Shown here: in pieces, positions 18,169 through 27,582 of the stretch | Position numbering within the stretch: the first letter of the stretch is position 1 | Layout: each line of letters begins with the position of its first letter | Origin: Rosistilla ulvae | GTDB taxonomy: Bacteria > Planctomycetota > Planctomycetia > Pirellulales > Pirellulaceae | Direction of reading: 5' to 3' | Assembly (NCBI RefSeq): GCF_007741475.1 | Contig: NZ_CP036261.1 | Coordinates: forward strand, 1,798,001 to 1,862,000 | DNA length: 64,000 nt | Notes under the pieces: model-generated | Seen by the model: the letters and a program-made list of their open reading frames with translations, nothing else | Database searches by the model: none | Told to the model about the DNA's origin: nothing | Program-made: the position numbers and the translations under genes

Positions 18169-18921
18169 TTAACTTTGCAAAATGCGCGAGATCAACGATC
18201 CCATCACATGATCTTGGTTCTGAATCATCTTGGTATTGGCTTCATAACCACGCGACGCTTCGATCAATTCCATCATCGTGGTCGTCGGGTTCACCGCCGA
18301 TTGTTCCAACGCGCCGTTGGCGACTTCGCGTTCGGTCGGCGCCACCGGCTGAAACTCAGCTAATGGCATGTACAGGTTTTCGCCTTGTCGCGAAAGATCG
18401 CCATAACCGTTCGGACGCGCTAGCATCAGGTCGAACGTGGTGCCCGATTGGGTGATCCGTCCCCCTGCGGTGACATCGAAGGGGAGCCGAGGATCGATCT
18501 GAATCGGGCGTCCGCCGGTGTCGAGCACCGGATCGCCGCCTTGATTGACCAGCGTGCCGTTGGAGTTGAACAAGAAGTTCCCGGCGCGGGTCAGCATCTG
18601 TTGATCGTCGTGCTGGACGACGAAGAAGTCCGACGCGTTGTGGATCGCAAAATCGGTGCGAACGCCAGTCTGTTTGATCGGTCCCTCGCGAAATTCCGTG
18701 CCAGTCGACTGCAGCGTGACGCCGCCGCCGACGTCATCGACCTCTCCGGTGCCAGGATTTTTTAGCGATTCTTCGATCGATTCGGCAAAGCGAGCCTGCA
18801 ACACCGGCGCCTGAGCTTTGTAGCCCGGCGTGTTGACATTGGCCAAGTTGTGGCTGACCACTTCTAAACGATGGCTCTGCGCTTTGGCGCCGGCCGCCGA
18901 CATGTACATTCCGTAGGGCAT
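18169..18921 (-). CDS. flgF: flagellar proximal rod protein FlgF
   Basis: 250 residues. N-terminal MYMSAAGAKAQSHRLEVVSH then NLANVNTPGYKAQAPVLQ, and C-terminal MMELIEASRGYEANTKMIQN mark the FlgF/FlgG rod family. Being upstream of the clear FlgG it is called FlgF; the family is so similar that FlgG-like is the only alternative. First gene of the minus-strand operon flgF-flgG-flgA-flgH. Its promoter should lie in 18922-19208; I see neither a sigma-54 (TGGCAC/TTGC) nor a sigma-28 box there. Confidence 0.92.
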   Translation of the reverse strand: MPYGMYMSAAGAKAQSHRLEVVSHNLANVNTPGYKAQAPVLQARFAESIEESLKNPGTGEVDDVGGGVTLQSTGTEFREGPIKQTGVRTDFAIHNASDFFVVQHDDQQMLTRAGNFLFNSNGTLVNQGGDPVLDTGGRPIQIDPRLPFDVTAGGRITQSGTTFDLMLARPNGYGDLSRQGENLYMPLAEFQPVAPTEREVANGALEQSAVNPTTTMMELIEASRGYEANTKMIQNQDHVMGSLISRILQS

Positions 18922-19208
18922 CGAGCTCTCGCCTCTTCGATCTAACGCCCCCCGGCGTGTATCCTCTCCCCAAAAGCCACGCCGACCGGCGCTCTGAAAT
19001 TTTCATTCAAGCGCCGCGGTGACTCGCAGGTTAAACTTGTCTCTAATCGATTCGGGAACTCAGTGACAAGAGCAGCTTGGCAAGCTGCCGACCAATCGCC
19101 GACGCGGCTCCCCGATCGATGTGATTGATAGCGTTCCCAATCGGTTGAGCGGGAATGCTACAATCGCGATCAGCCCTCTTCAAAACAATTTCCATTGGCG
19201 GAAACCTT

Positions 19209-21131
19209 ATGAAATCGCTGCTCCATCGCGCGTTATTGCTGCTGGTTGCGTTCGGATCGACATCGCTCCTTTCGTTGGCTCGCGGAGCCGACCAACCGAA
19301 CTTTGTCTTCCTTATCTCCGAAGACAATTCGATGCACTATATGAAGATGTTCGATCCTCACGGCGCAGCGACTCCAAATATCGAAGCCCTTGCCGCCAAT
19401 GGGCTGTTGTTCGAAAACGCCTTCTCCAACGCGCCGGTCTGCTCGGTCGCTCGCACGACATTAATTACAAGTTGTTACGGGCCGCGGATCGGCACGCAGT
19501 TCCATCGTCGCAGCCAGCCCGCTCCGATGCCCGAAGGGTTACGGATGTGGCCCGCCTATCTCCGCGATGCCGGCTACTACACGACCAACAACAGCAAAAA
19601 AGATTACAACGCGATCGAAGGTCCCGGCGTCTGGGATGCGTCGTCGGGCAAAGCGAATTGGCGCGGCCGCAAACCGGGCCAACCCTTCTTCCATAAACAG
19701 TCGTTCGGAACGACGCACGAGAGCCGGCTGCATTTCTCGCGTCAGTCGATGGAGGAGAACCCGACGACCACCGATCCCGCAATCGTCTTCGTCGCTCCCT
19801 ACCATCCCGACACGCCGACCTTCCGCTACACCAACGCCAAGTATCGCGATCTGATGCAGCAGGTCGATGCAGAGATCGGCAAGGTCGTCGATCGATTGGA
19901 AGCGGACGGTCTGTTGGAGGAGACTTTCATTTTCTACTTCGGCGATCATGGCGGAGTGTTGCCGCGCGGCAAGGGCTACGCCTACGACAGCGGTTTGCAC
20001 ATTCCGCTGGTCGTGCGGATTCCGGCCAAGTACCAACATCTTGTCGACGCCACGCGAGGCAGCCGCAGCGAAGGCTTTGTCAGCTTCATCGACTTCGGCC
20101 CGACACTGCTTCATTTGGCGGCAGTCGACGTGCCACAAGGCGTCGACGGTAAACCGTTTTTGGGACCAGGGATCTCGGCCGCCGAACTGGCCAGCCGCGA
20201 CGAAGCGTTTGGTTACGCCGACCGATTCGATGAAAAGTGGGACCTCGTGCGGACGCTGCGGAAGGGACGTTACGAATACGTTCGCAGCTTCCAACCGTTT
20301 AATTTTGATGGCTTGCATAACAACTATCGCTACAAATCGCTGGCCTTTCAGGAATGGAGAGATCTGTTTGCGGCGGGCGAGTTGAACGCCGTGCAGGCTC
20401 AATTTTTCCAACCTCGCAGCGTCGAAGCGTTATACGATTTGAAGTCCGATCCGCACGAAACGATCAACTTGGCCGGCGATCCTCGATACGCCGACGTGCT
20501 GATGGAGTTGCGAACGCAATTGGGACAACGGATGCGGCAGATGCCCGACCTCAGCCTGTTTCCCGAGAGCGTGCTGATCGACCAAGCGATGGATAACCCG
20601 GTGGCGTTTGGTCAGTGGCAGCAGGAGCGAATCGCGGCGGCAATGGATGTCGCCGATCTCAGCTTGCAACCGTTCCTCGATGCGGCGCCGGCGATCGCTA
20701 AAACGCTCGCCGCAGAGGATGAACTGCTCCGCTACTGGGGCTGCATCGTTTGCAGCTGTCACGGCAAACAGGCGGCATCGATGGCAGACGTTCTGCGCCG
20801 ACTGGCGGTCGGTGACGCCAGCCGCTTGGTCCGGGTGAGGGCTGCGGAAAGCTTGAGTCTGATCGCCGGGGAGGATCCGCGGCCGGTGATCATGCAGGCG
20901 CTGCGATCGACGACTTCGCCACTCGAAGCGGCGGAGATCCTGAACACGGTCGTGATGCTTCAAGACGGCCCGACGGCTGTCGATTTCGAGATTACCGCGG
21001 CGTCGCTGGCAAGCTTAAAATTGACGGCTAGCGACGATGCGGCGCTGCGACGGCTGGAGTATCTGGATCCGAGCTTCCAGCCGATCGCAAAAAAGAAGCA
21101 GCCGCAGGGCAAAGCGAAAAAGCGGCCTTGA
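19209..21131 (+). CDS. secreted sulfatase
   Basis: 640 residues from the ATG at 19209, which opens a leader ending near ARGA. Sulfatase features: QPNFVFLISEDN metal-binding start, HGAATPNIEALAANGLLFEN, the formylglycine site Cys78 in VCSVARTTLI, and the later FIFYFGDHGGVLPRGKGYAY metal site. The site reads C-S-V-A-R rather than the textbook C-x-P-x-R; this variant is common in planctomycete sulfatases. The last 150 residues add a HEAT-like helical part. It releases sulfate from polysaccharides or glycans in the periplasm or outside. Convergent with ferrochelatase; the stops abut. Confidence 0.92.
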   Translation: MKSLLHRALLLLVAFGSTSLLSLARGADQPNFVFLISEDNSMHYMKMFDPHGAATPNIEALAANGLLFENAFSNAPVCSVARTTLITSCYGPRIGTQFHRRSQPAPMPEGLRMWPAYLRDAGYYTTNNSKKDYNAIEGPGVWDASSGKANWRGRKPGQPFFHKQSFGTTHESRLHFSRQSMEENPTTTDPAIVFVAPYHPDTPTFRYTNAKYRDLMQQVDAEIGKVVDRLEADGLLEETFIFYFGDHGGVLPRGKGYAYDSGLHIPLVVRIPAKYQHLVDATRGSRSEGFVSFIDFGPTLLHLAAVDVPQGVDGKPFLGPGISAAELASRDEAFGYADRFDEKWDLVRTLRKGRYEYVRSFQPFNFDGLHNNYRYKSLAFQEWRDLFAAGELNAVQAQFFQPRSVEALYDLKSDPHETINLAGDPRYADVLMELRTQLGQRMRQMPDLSLFPESVLIDQAMDNPVAFGQWQQERIAAAMDVADLSLQPFLDAAPAIAKTLAAEDELLRYWGCIVCSCHGKQAASMADVLRRLAVGDASRLVRVRAAESLSLIAGEDPRPVIMQALRSTTSPLEAAEILNTVVMLQDGPTAVDFEITAASLASLKLTASDDAALRRLEYLDPSFQPIAKKKQPQGKAKKRP

Positions 21132-22277
21132 TCAAGCTCGCGGCCGGCCGGGGCGAGTCGGCGTGTAGGTGCAGCAATCGGCCGGGCAAACATCTTCGCA
21201 GGCGGGCAATTCGCCTGCAGTCGCTCGTCCGTCGCGGCGACCGATCCGCTCTTCCACCAGTTCGCGGATCATGCGGACAAAACTTGGATGCGTCCCGACA
21301 GTCCCGGCGCGTTGCATTTCGATCCCCAGCGATTTGCAAAGGGCGGCCGCTTCGTCGTCGAGGTCGTAGATGACTTCCATGTGATCCGATGTGAATCCGA
21401 TCGGCAAGATCACCAAACGATCGAGCGATCCGCCGTCGGCGGCGGCTTGCTGATGCAAGGCTTCGATCCGGTCGCAGATATCGGGCTCCAACCACGGAAC
21501 CTGCGGCGGGCCGCTGCGACTTTGATAACACAGTTCCCAATTAGCCGATCCGGTCTGTTGGGCGACCAATCGCGAAGCCTCGGTCAACTGCTGCACGTAG
21601 TTGCAGTTTTCAGCCATCGAAATCGGGATGCTGTGAGCGGTGAACAGGACCGGCACCTCGCCGCGAACCGCTTCGGGGAAAGCGGCCAAAGCGTCGTTCA
21701 AGCGACTGGCAACCGCTTCGATAAAGCTGGGGTGATTGAATCCCAACCGCAGCCGAACGATCGTCGGTGCGTTGGGGCCGATCTGCTTTTGGGCGTCGGC
21801 GATGTTTTCGCGGTACTGGCGGCATCCGCTGTAACAGCTGAACATGCTGGTGAAAAAAGCGATTCCGTTTTTCTTGCCGTCGTCGCGCATGCTCATCAAC
21901 GCGTCGGCGATCGTCGGTTCCCAGTTGCGGTTGCCCCAGTAGATCGGCAGCTGCACGCCGGCGCGACGCAGTTCGTGATGGACGGCGCTCAACAGTTCGC
22001 GATTCTGATCGTTGATCGGACTCTTGCCGCCAAACTTTTTGTAATGTTCGGCAACTTCAAGCATCCGCTCATGCGGAACGTTTTTGCCTCGCAGCACGTT
22101 CTCCAAGAACGGGACGACGTCTTCGAGCCCCTCCGGTCCACCGAAGGAGATCAACAAAAAGGCGTCGAGACTCTCGGGGGCCGGAGCCGTTGCATTGGTC
22201 AAATCGGTAGCGGTTACTGGCACGTCGTGGAACAACCATGAGAGATGGGAGAGGGAAGGTGTGTGCGGGACGATCAC
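21132..22277 (-). CDS. hemH: ferrochelatase
   Basis: 381 residues from a GTG at 22277. The conserved region begins only at about residue 37 (LDAFLLISFGGPEGLEDVVP), so a later start is possible. Ferrochelatase motifs: YWGNRNWEPTIADALM, FFTSMFSCYSGCRQYRENI, VLFTAHSIPISMAE with the catalytic His, and LPIGFTSDHMEVIYDLDDEA with the metal-binding HMEVIYDLD. It inserts ferrous iron into a porphyrin at the end of heme synthesis. The C-terminus carries a cysteine cluster (ACEDVCPADCC), a plausible iron-sulfur site as in other bacterial ferrochelatases. Confidence 0.93.
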   Translation of the reverse strand: MIVPHTPSLSHLSWLFHDVPVTATDLTNATAPAPESLDAFLLISFGGPEGLEDVVPFLENVLRGKNVPHERMLEVAEHYKKFGGKSPINDQNRELLSAVHHELRRAGVQLPIYWGNRNWEPTIADALMSMRDDGKKNGIAFFTSMFSCYSGCRQYRENIADAQKQIGPNAPTIVRLRLGFNHPSFIEAVASRLNDALAAFPEAVRGEVPVLFTAHSIPISMAENCNYVQQLTEASRLVAQQTGSANWELCYQSRSGPPQVPWLEPDICDRIEALHQQAAADGGSLDRLVILPIGFTSDHMEVIYDLDDEAAALCKSLGIEMQRAGTVGTHPSFVRMIRELVEERIGRRDGRATAGELPACEDVCPADCCTYTPTRPGRPRA

Positions 22278-22418
22278 AACGTTAACCGTGACGATCGCCC
22301 ACGGCGCAACATCATTCTATTATGCCTTCGAATCGGCCGTCGCACCAACGGACAACTTCATCGAAGCTCAATTTCAACGAGAAGTTCGATCCGATTGTTC
22401 TCACCCGCCAAACCGACG

Positions 22419-23765
22419 CTACACAAGCAACAGGCTGGCCAGGCCGAGGACCAAGAAGAAGCCGCACATATCGGTGATCGTCGTCAGCAACGGGCCCGAT
22501 GCGATCGCCGGATCAACCCCAGCTCGTTTCAAAATCAGCGGAACCACGCCGCCAAACGAGACGGCGATCATCGTGTTCATGCAGAGCGCGAATCCAACGA
22601 CAAAGCCGAGCATCGCGTCCCCTTTCCACAGCATCGCCGCGGTGGCGATCAGCAATCCGAGCGTGAAGCCGTTGAGGATGCCAACCGAAATCTCTTTGAA
22701 CCAAACGCGGAGGGCTTCGTTCGGTTTGACCAACCCGAGGGAGAGTTCTCGCATACTCACGGCGACCGCTTGATTGCCGCTGCAGCCGCTCATGTCGGAG
22801 ATGATCGGCAGGAAGACCGCCAGGGCGATCACCGATTCGAGCGTGTCCTGGAAGAAAGCGATCACGCTTGCCGCCATGATATTCAGCAAGATGTTGACGC
22901 TCAGCCATGAAAGTCGCCGCTTGCTGCGATCCAGCAGCGGCAGACTACGCACCTCTTCGCCACCTACGATACCCTGGCTCTTCAAATAGTCGCTGCGTTG
23001 TTGTTCGCTGCGGGCGTATTCAACAGCGGCTCGCTGCACGACGCCCAGCAAATCGCCTTGGGCATCGATCACCGGAACGCCTAGAAAGGCGTGCGATTCG
23101 AGCAAGTCTTCGACATCGTCCAACGACATCGTATCGAGCACCGAGATCGGATTGGCGACCATGATGTCGCGAAGCGGAGTGGCGCGTTTAGAGAGGAGCA
23201 GATCTCGCAGCGGCAGCACGCCGACCAACCGCTCGCCATCGCAGACAAACGAATATTGGATGTCGTAATGCCGGTATTCATCCGCGTTTTCGGCGAGGTC
23301 CTCGATCACATCGCGGACCGTTTGGTCGGCTTGAAAGCTGACGTATTCGGTGATCATCAGACCGCCGGCGGTGTCCGATGCGTATTGCATCAACGTCCGC
23401 GCGTCGGCCGCCTCTTCGGGAGTCATCTGGTCGATGATCTCCGCGGCGTTGGCTTCGGACAGTTCGGCGATCAGGTCGGCGCGGTGATCGCTGGTCACCT
23501 CGTCGAGGATCAGCGCGGCGACGCTGGTCGGCAGGTGATCGATGATCTCGACAGCACTCGCTTCGACCACATGCTCCATCAAATTCGCAGCGAGCTCGGG
23601 CGTTAGGCTGGCGACAGCTTCGGCTTGCGAATCGGGGGACAGCCGATCCAACGCGACCACGGCATCAGCCATCTCGCCCGTTGCAACAAGGTTCGCGATC
23701 TCGGCAATCCCCGCAGCTTCCGGGGCTTCGTCTTCCGTTGCGGGGTCGAGCTGCAAATGATTCAT
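22419..23765 (-). CDS. mgtE: magnesium transporter MgtE
   Basis: 448 residues from the ATG at 23765, with GGAAG upstream; a TTG five codons earlier is in frame. The order is the MgtE N-terminal helical domain (to about 135, with repeated LxPE/DxxAD turns), a CBS pair (about 140-260: RDIMVANPISVLDTMSLDDV and HAFLGVPVIDAQGDLLGVV), and five transmembrane helices with the pore signature LPIISDMSGCSGNQA. Cytosolic domains close the channel when magnesium is high. It stands alone, downstream of the ABC1 kinase gene. Confidence 0.95.
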   Translation of the reverse strand: MNHLQLDPATEDEAPEAAGIAEIANLVATGEMADAVVALDRLSPDSQAEAVASLTPELAANLMEHVVEASAVEIIDHLPTSVAALILDEVTSDHRADLIAELSEANAAEIIDQMTPEEAADARTLMQYASDTAGGLMITEYVSFQADQTVRDVIEDLAENADEYRHYDIQYSFVCDGERLVGVLPLRDLLLSKRATPLRDIMVANPISVLDTMSLDDVEDLLESHAFLGVPVIDAQGDLLGVVQRAAVEYARSEQQRSDYLKSQGIVGGEEVRSLPLLDRSKRRLSWLSVNILLNIMAASVIAFFQDTLESVIALAVFLPIISDMSGCSGNQAVAVSMRELSLGLVKPNEALRVWFKEISVGILNGFTLGLLIATAAMLWKGDAMLGFVVGFALCMNTMIAVSFGGVVPLILKRAGVDPAIASGPLLTTITDMCGFFLVLGLASLLLV

Positions 23766-23897
23766 GATGTTTGCTTCCAAGCCGGTTAGACGAGCCGAAG
23801 TTCAAGTGCGCACACGGTCACTGAATCGGTACAAAGCACGTTCTCAGAAAAACGCCAGCTGTGCAAGGAGAGGTGCCCTGGCGAAGCGATCGGTTGG

Positions 23898-25592
23898 TTA
23901 GTCCGAATCGCGGTCGTCCAAGTGCCCCGTTCGGCCGATCGCTCGGATCAATCGCATCATCACCAGCAAGCTGATCGAAATCCCGATCAGTCCGACCAGG
24001 CTGATGTTATGCAGGCCGAACCGCCACGGTTCGGTGAACAACAGCGGCGGAACTTCACGGCTGAGCAGCAGCGACGAACCGAGAAAGAGCGCGCTGGCCA
24101 GCATCCCCAACACCAATCGATTCACCGGCGGCCCGAGCCGGCGATGCTGCAGATTGACTTTCAGATGCCCCTGCCGGACCTGTTCCAACATGCTGACCAA
24201 TTGGTCCGGCACAACCTCCAGGAAGTTTTCAGCTTCCATATAGATCCGCCGCGCTTGGCGCAACCGCCGCCGCGGTGAAAGCCGCCGCATCATCGCGCGG
24301 CGCAGGAAACCACGCATGATCTCCAAGGTGCTGAAGCGGGCATCGAGTTCGCGCAACGTCCCTTCCAGCGAGATCAGCATCTTCAACAGCAGCGCCGATT
24401 GATGCGGCAGCTTGATCGAATGCCGATGCAAGATCTCCGACAGATCGTTCAGCGCCCCGGTCAGATCGAAACGATCGAGGTCTTGAGGCCCGTAGGTCGA
24501 CAGATATTCGGCGACATCGATCGACAGCGCCGCCTCGTCGATATCCTCGCGCGCTTTGCCGACGCGCTTGATCAGCCGCGTCAGCTGCATCTGATCGCTG
24601 GCGGAGATCGCATACAGCATTTCTTCGATCGTCTCGCGCAAACGGTCATCGATCCGGCCGACCATTCCGAAATCGAGGATCCCCAATTCGTCGCTGCCGA
24701 TCGCCAGCAGGTTTCCCGGATGCGGATCGGCATGAAAGGTGCCGTGTACAAACAGCATCTGCATGTAGCACTGGGCGATCCGTTGCGTCAGTTGTTCGCG
24801 GTCGCACGCTGGCGGCGGCTGGTCGGAGAACTTTGTCAGCGAGACGCCATCGATCCACTGCATCACCAGCACGCGATGGGTCGACAGCGCGTCGAAGGTC
24901 TTGGGGACATGGACCTTGGGATCGTTGGCCAAGAATCCACCGAACAGCCGCATATTCTGCAGTTCGCGTTCGAAATCGAGCTCGCGACGCAACATCGGCC
25001 CCATTTGAGCGACCATTTCAGCCGGGCCCCAGGCCGCCAGCGAGCTGACGCGTTGAGCCAGTTGGGCGAACCCCGACAGCACATCCAGATCGCGAAGGAT
25101 CGTGCTTTCGATTCCCTTGCGTTGGACTTTGACCGCCACATCGGACCCATCGATCAAGCGACCGCGATGGACCTGACCGATCGACGCAACAGCGGTTGGA
25201 ACGGGATCGAATTCAGCAAAGTGGAGTTCGAACTGTTCGCCTAACTCCGCTCGCATCGTCGCTTCGACGATTTCCGGTGGATCGGGCGGGACGCTGGCGT
25301 GCAGCTGACGCAGTTCGGTCGCCAAGGCGGGGCCGACGAGATCGGGGCGGGCGCTAAGAATCTGCCCCAGCTTGATAAACGTGGGGCCGAGTTCGGTTAG
25401 GGCCAGGCGGATCCGGACTTCGCGGGAGTGCTGGGACAGCGGGGTCCCTTGCGGATCCTTTAAGATATCGCTGAATGGCGTCTTCGGAAAATGACTCAGC
25501 CAACCGGCCAAGCCATAACGATTCAGGACGCCAAGAATTTCCTGGCATCGACGCAGATTGCGATACAGTTGTGGAATCGATGTGATCTTCAT
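23898..25592 (-). CDS. ABC1/UbiB-type atypical kinase
   Basis: 564 residues. UbiB/ABC1 motifs: the KxGQ-type IKLGQILSARPDLVGP near residue 72, AVASIGQVHRGRLIDG, AVKVQRKG with the lysine, HADPHPGN near 285, and LDFGMVGRID. Two C-terminal hydrophobic helices (about 490-555) anchor it in the inner membrane. The family supports quinone or other isoprenoid lipid biosynthesis as an ATPase/kinase-like factor. No ubi or men gene is adjacent, so the exact role is open. The ATG at 25592 is the natural start. Confidence 0.92.
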   Translation of the reverse strand: MKITSIPQLYRNLRRCQEILGVLNRYGLAGWLSHFPKTPFSDILKDPQGTPLSQHSREVRIRLALTELGPTFIKLGQILSARPDLVGPALATELRQLHASVPPDPPEIVEATMRAELGEQFELHFAEFDPVPTAVASIGQVHRGRLIDGSDVAVKVQRKGIESTILRDLDVLSGFAQLAQRVSSLAAWGPAEMVAQMGPMLRRELDFERELQNMRLFGGFLANDPKVHVPKTFDALSTHRVLVMQWIDGVSLTKFSDQPPPACDREQLTQRIAQCYMQMLFVHGTFHADPHPGNLLAIGSDELGILDFGMVGRIDDRLRETIEEMLYAISASDQMQLTRLIKRVGKAREDIDEAALSIDVAEYLSTYGPQDLDRFDLTGALNDLSEILHRHSIKLPHQSALLLKMLISLEGTLRELDARFSTLEIMRGFLRRAMMRRLSPRRRLRQARRIYMEAENFLEVVPDQLVSMLEQVRQGHLKVNLQHRRLGPPVNRLVLGMLASALFLGSSLLLSREVPPLLFTEPWRFGLHNISLVGLIGISISLLVMMRLIRAIGRTGHLDDRDSD

Positions 25593-25655
25593 GCATATCC
25601 GACGGAAGCGAGAGCCTCCATTGTAATCCGCACCAGATCACTTGCTGCGGAAGGT

Positions 25656-25958
25656 CTACTCTTCGACGATCTCTTCTTTGACCTTCTGGACAAAGTGAGG
25701 GCTTTTGCCCCCTTTGCCGAGTTCTTTGCAGCGTTTTTCCGCTTCTTCCTTCTGGTCGAATTCGAAGACAGCAACCCGCTTGAGGCTCTGGCTGAAGACG
25801 CCCCAATACAGCTTCATGCGTGCTTCGACGGCAACCTTCTTCTTCGTCTTGCGTTTCGCTTTGGCCTTTTTCTTGACGGGAGCTTCGGCTTCCTTTGCTT
25901 CGAAAGCATCCGCTTCGTCGCGAGCGCGTTTAAGGTTAGAACCGCGTGACTTGGCCAT
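25656..25958 (-). CDS. small basic/acidic conserved hypothetical protein
   Basis: A 100-residue protein not assigned to any family. The first half is Lys/Ala-rich (EAPVKKKAKAKRKTKKKVAV), the second half is an acidic-basic alpha/beta stretch with KLYWGVFSQSLKRVAVFEFD and KRCKELGKGGKSPHFVQKVK. The second half looks like a compact folded domain; the Lys-rich half could bind nucleic acid. It sits 63 bp upstream of the ABC1 kinase gene on the same strand. Found alone in the window; function unknown. Confidence 0.65.
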   Translation of the reverse strand: MAKSRGSNLKRARDEADAFEAKEAEAPVKKKAKAKRKTKKKVAVEARMKLYWGVFSQSLKRVAVFEFDQKEEAEKRCKELGKGGKSPHFVQKVKEEIVEE

Positions 25959-26141
25959 TGGCGATTAGCAGGGGTTGGAGTGAAGGTGTAGGAATTTGGG
26001 CGTTGTTCGGACCCGAAGTATGCTAACGCATTGGGAATCTGTTGACTAGTGCGTCAGACCCGCGAAAAACGATGCATCGAGCCGCCACGGGCCCTGGTTG
26101 GGCAGTGGTCGGCAATTCGTCGGCCGCTCGGCAGCGAGCCG

Positions 26142-27218
26142 CTACAGCAGCTCGTCGAGCCCTTGTTCGGTCAGTTGCCGGACGACTTCACGAACTCGTT
26201 CTTCAGCCGCTTTGGGAGCAACCAGAGTAGCGTCTTTGGTTTGCACGACGATCAGATCTTCGACGCCGATCGTGACGATCGTGTGTCCCCCTTCGCTGCG
26301 GATGATCGTTCCGCTGGTATCGATCCCCAGATGCTTGCCCAGCACGGTGTTGCCATCGGCATCGCTGGGGTTCATTCGGGCCAGCGATTGCCAGCTGCCG
26401 ACATCGTCCCAGCTGAATGGAGCTTCGATCACGACGATCGGTTCGTGCTTCTCCATCACTGCGAAATCGATTGAGATCCCCTCGATCGCAGTAAAACGTT
26501 CCTGCAGGACTTGCGGGAATTGGTCGGTCCCGATCGCGTCGGAGATCGCCATGATGTGTTCATACATCGCTGGTTGGTGCTGTTTCAGCGCATCGAGGAT
26601 CGTCGAAGCACGCCACAGGAAGATCCCGCTGTTCCAGTAGAACGATCCCGACGCCAAATACTCTTCGGCGGTGGCGCGATTCGGTTTCTCGCGGAACCGG
26701 GCGACGCTGTAGGCGGCTGGCGAATCCGAATCGATCGGCTCGCTGCGCTCGATGTATCCAAACGATTCGGCGGGATAGCTGGGCGTGATCCCAAAGGTCA
26801 CGATCCGCTGCGGGTCCTGTTCGATGAGGTCGACGCCGCGACGCAGCGCCGCTTGGAATTGATCGTTGCTGGAGATCACGTGATCGGCGGGCAACATCGC
26901 CATAATCCCATCGGGATCCTGCTTGGCGACCATCGCCGCAGCCAAGCCGACGCAGGGAGCGGTATCGCGTTTGCAGGGCTCACCGACGATGTTCTGCGAT
27001 GGCAGAGCGGGCAATTGTTCGGCGATCTTGTCGACGAGAGCCGCGTTGGTGATCACGCGGATCTGATCGGCGGGAACCAAGCCGTTCAAGCGATCGACCG
27101 TTGCCTGCATCATCGTTTGGTCACCGACCAAAGTCAGCATCTGCTTGGGCATCAATCGGCGGCTGGCGGGCCAGAACCGCGTTCCACTGCCACCGGCCAT
27201 GATGACTGCATGCAACAT
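26142..27218 (-). CDS. manC: mannose-1-phosphate guanylyltransferase
   Basis: 358 residues. The pyrophosphorylase signature is at the N-terminus: VIMAGGSGTRFWPASRRLMP then KQ. Further family blocks are NIVGEPCKRDTAPCVGLAA, MLPADHVISSNDQFQAAL, FGITPSYPAESFGYIERSE, YWNSGIFLWRASTILDALK, and SIDFAVMEKHEPIVVIEAPF then SWDDVGSW. It makes GDP-mannose from mannose-1-phosphate and GTP. The length matches the single-domain form without the C-terminal isomerase domain. The product would feed the polysaccharide locus 16 kb away, but no operon link exists. Confidence 0.94.
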   Translation of the reverse strand: MLHAVIMAGGSGTRFWPASRRLMPKQMLTLVGDQTMMQATVDRLNGLVPADQIRVITNAALVDKIAEQLPALPSQNIVGEPCKRDTAPCVGLAAAMVAKQDPDGIMAMLPADHVISSNDQFQAALRRGVDLIEQDPQRIVTFGITPSYPAESFGYIERSEPIDSDSPAAYSVARFREKPNRATAEEYLASGSFYWNSGIFLWRASTILDALKQHQPAMYEHIMAISDAIGTDQFPQVLQERFTAIEGISIDFAVMEKHEPIVVIEAPFSWDDVGSWQSLARMNPSDADGNTVLGKHLGIDTSGTIIRSEGGHTIVTIGVEDLIVVQTKDATLVAPKAAEERVREVVRQLTEQGLDELL

Positions 27219-27582
27219 TGGGAGTCTCTTTTCGTGCGTTGAATTGGGTTAATGAGTGCTGGCGACAATCGTGCCAGCTGGTTCAGCGAATTGCAAGACG
27301 AGATCACAACGCCAACTTTAACAAGAACTTCACACCCCCATTGGCTGTCGCGGAAACCACTGGTCGAGCCTGCCGCTGATGCCCCGTCAGCAAGCGAAAA
27401 TACAGGCACTTCAGGGCCGCTGGTGGGGCTTGGCCCGTTGAGTACCGGACAATTTATAGGTTACACAGGCACCTCCTCTGGGGCAGCCCCGCGGGTCTCG
27501 GAACTTTTTCACTTCCATTTTGCTAACCTTGTGATGAACCTCAGTGCCAACCGCCATCGAACCCCTTAGAGCAAACGCCCCC
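27219..27582. other. intergenic region
   Basis: 364 bp between divergent genes. A 105-codon open frame at 27252-27569 lacks a ribosome site and any recognisable domain. No promoter or operator was recognised. Confidence 0.35.

Noticed and set aside
18922-19208. Sigma-54 or sigma-28 flagellar promoter upstream of flgF
   Set aside because: I looked for TGGCAC-N5-TTGC and for the sigma-28 pattern on the minus strand and found no acceptable match.
21288-22241. A 317-codon plus-strand frame within the ferrochelatase gene
   Set aside because: Antisense shadow of a well-supported gene.
24399-25244. A 281-codon plus-strand frame within the ABC1 kinase gene
   Set aside because: Antisense to a protein with clear UbiB motifs; no recognisable domain.
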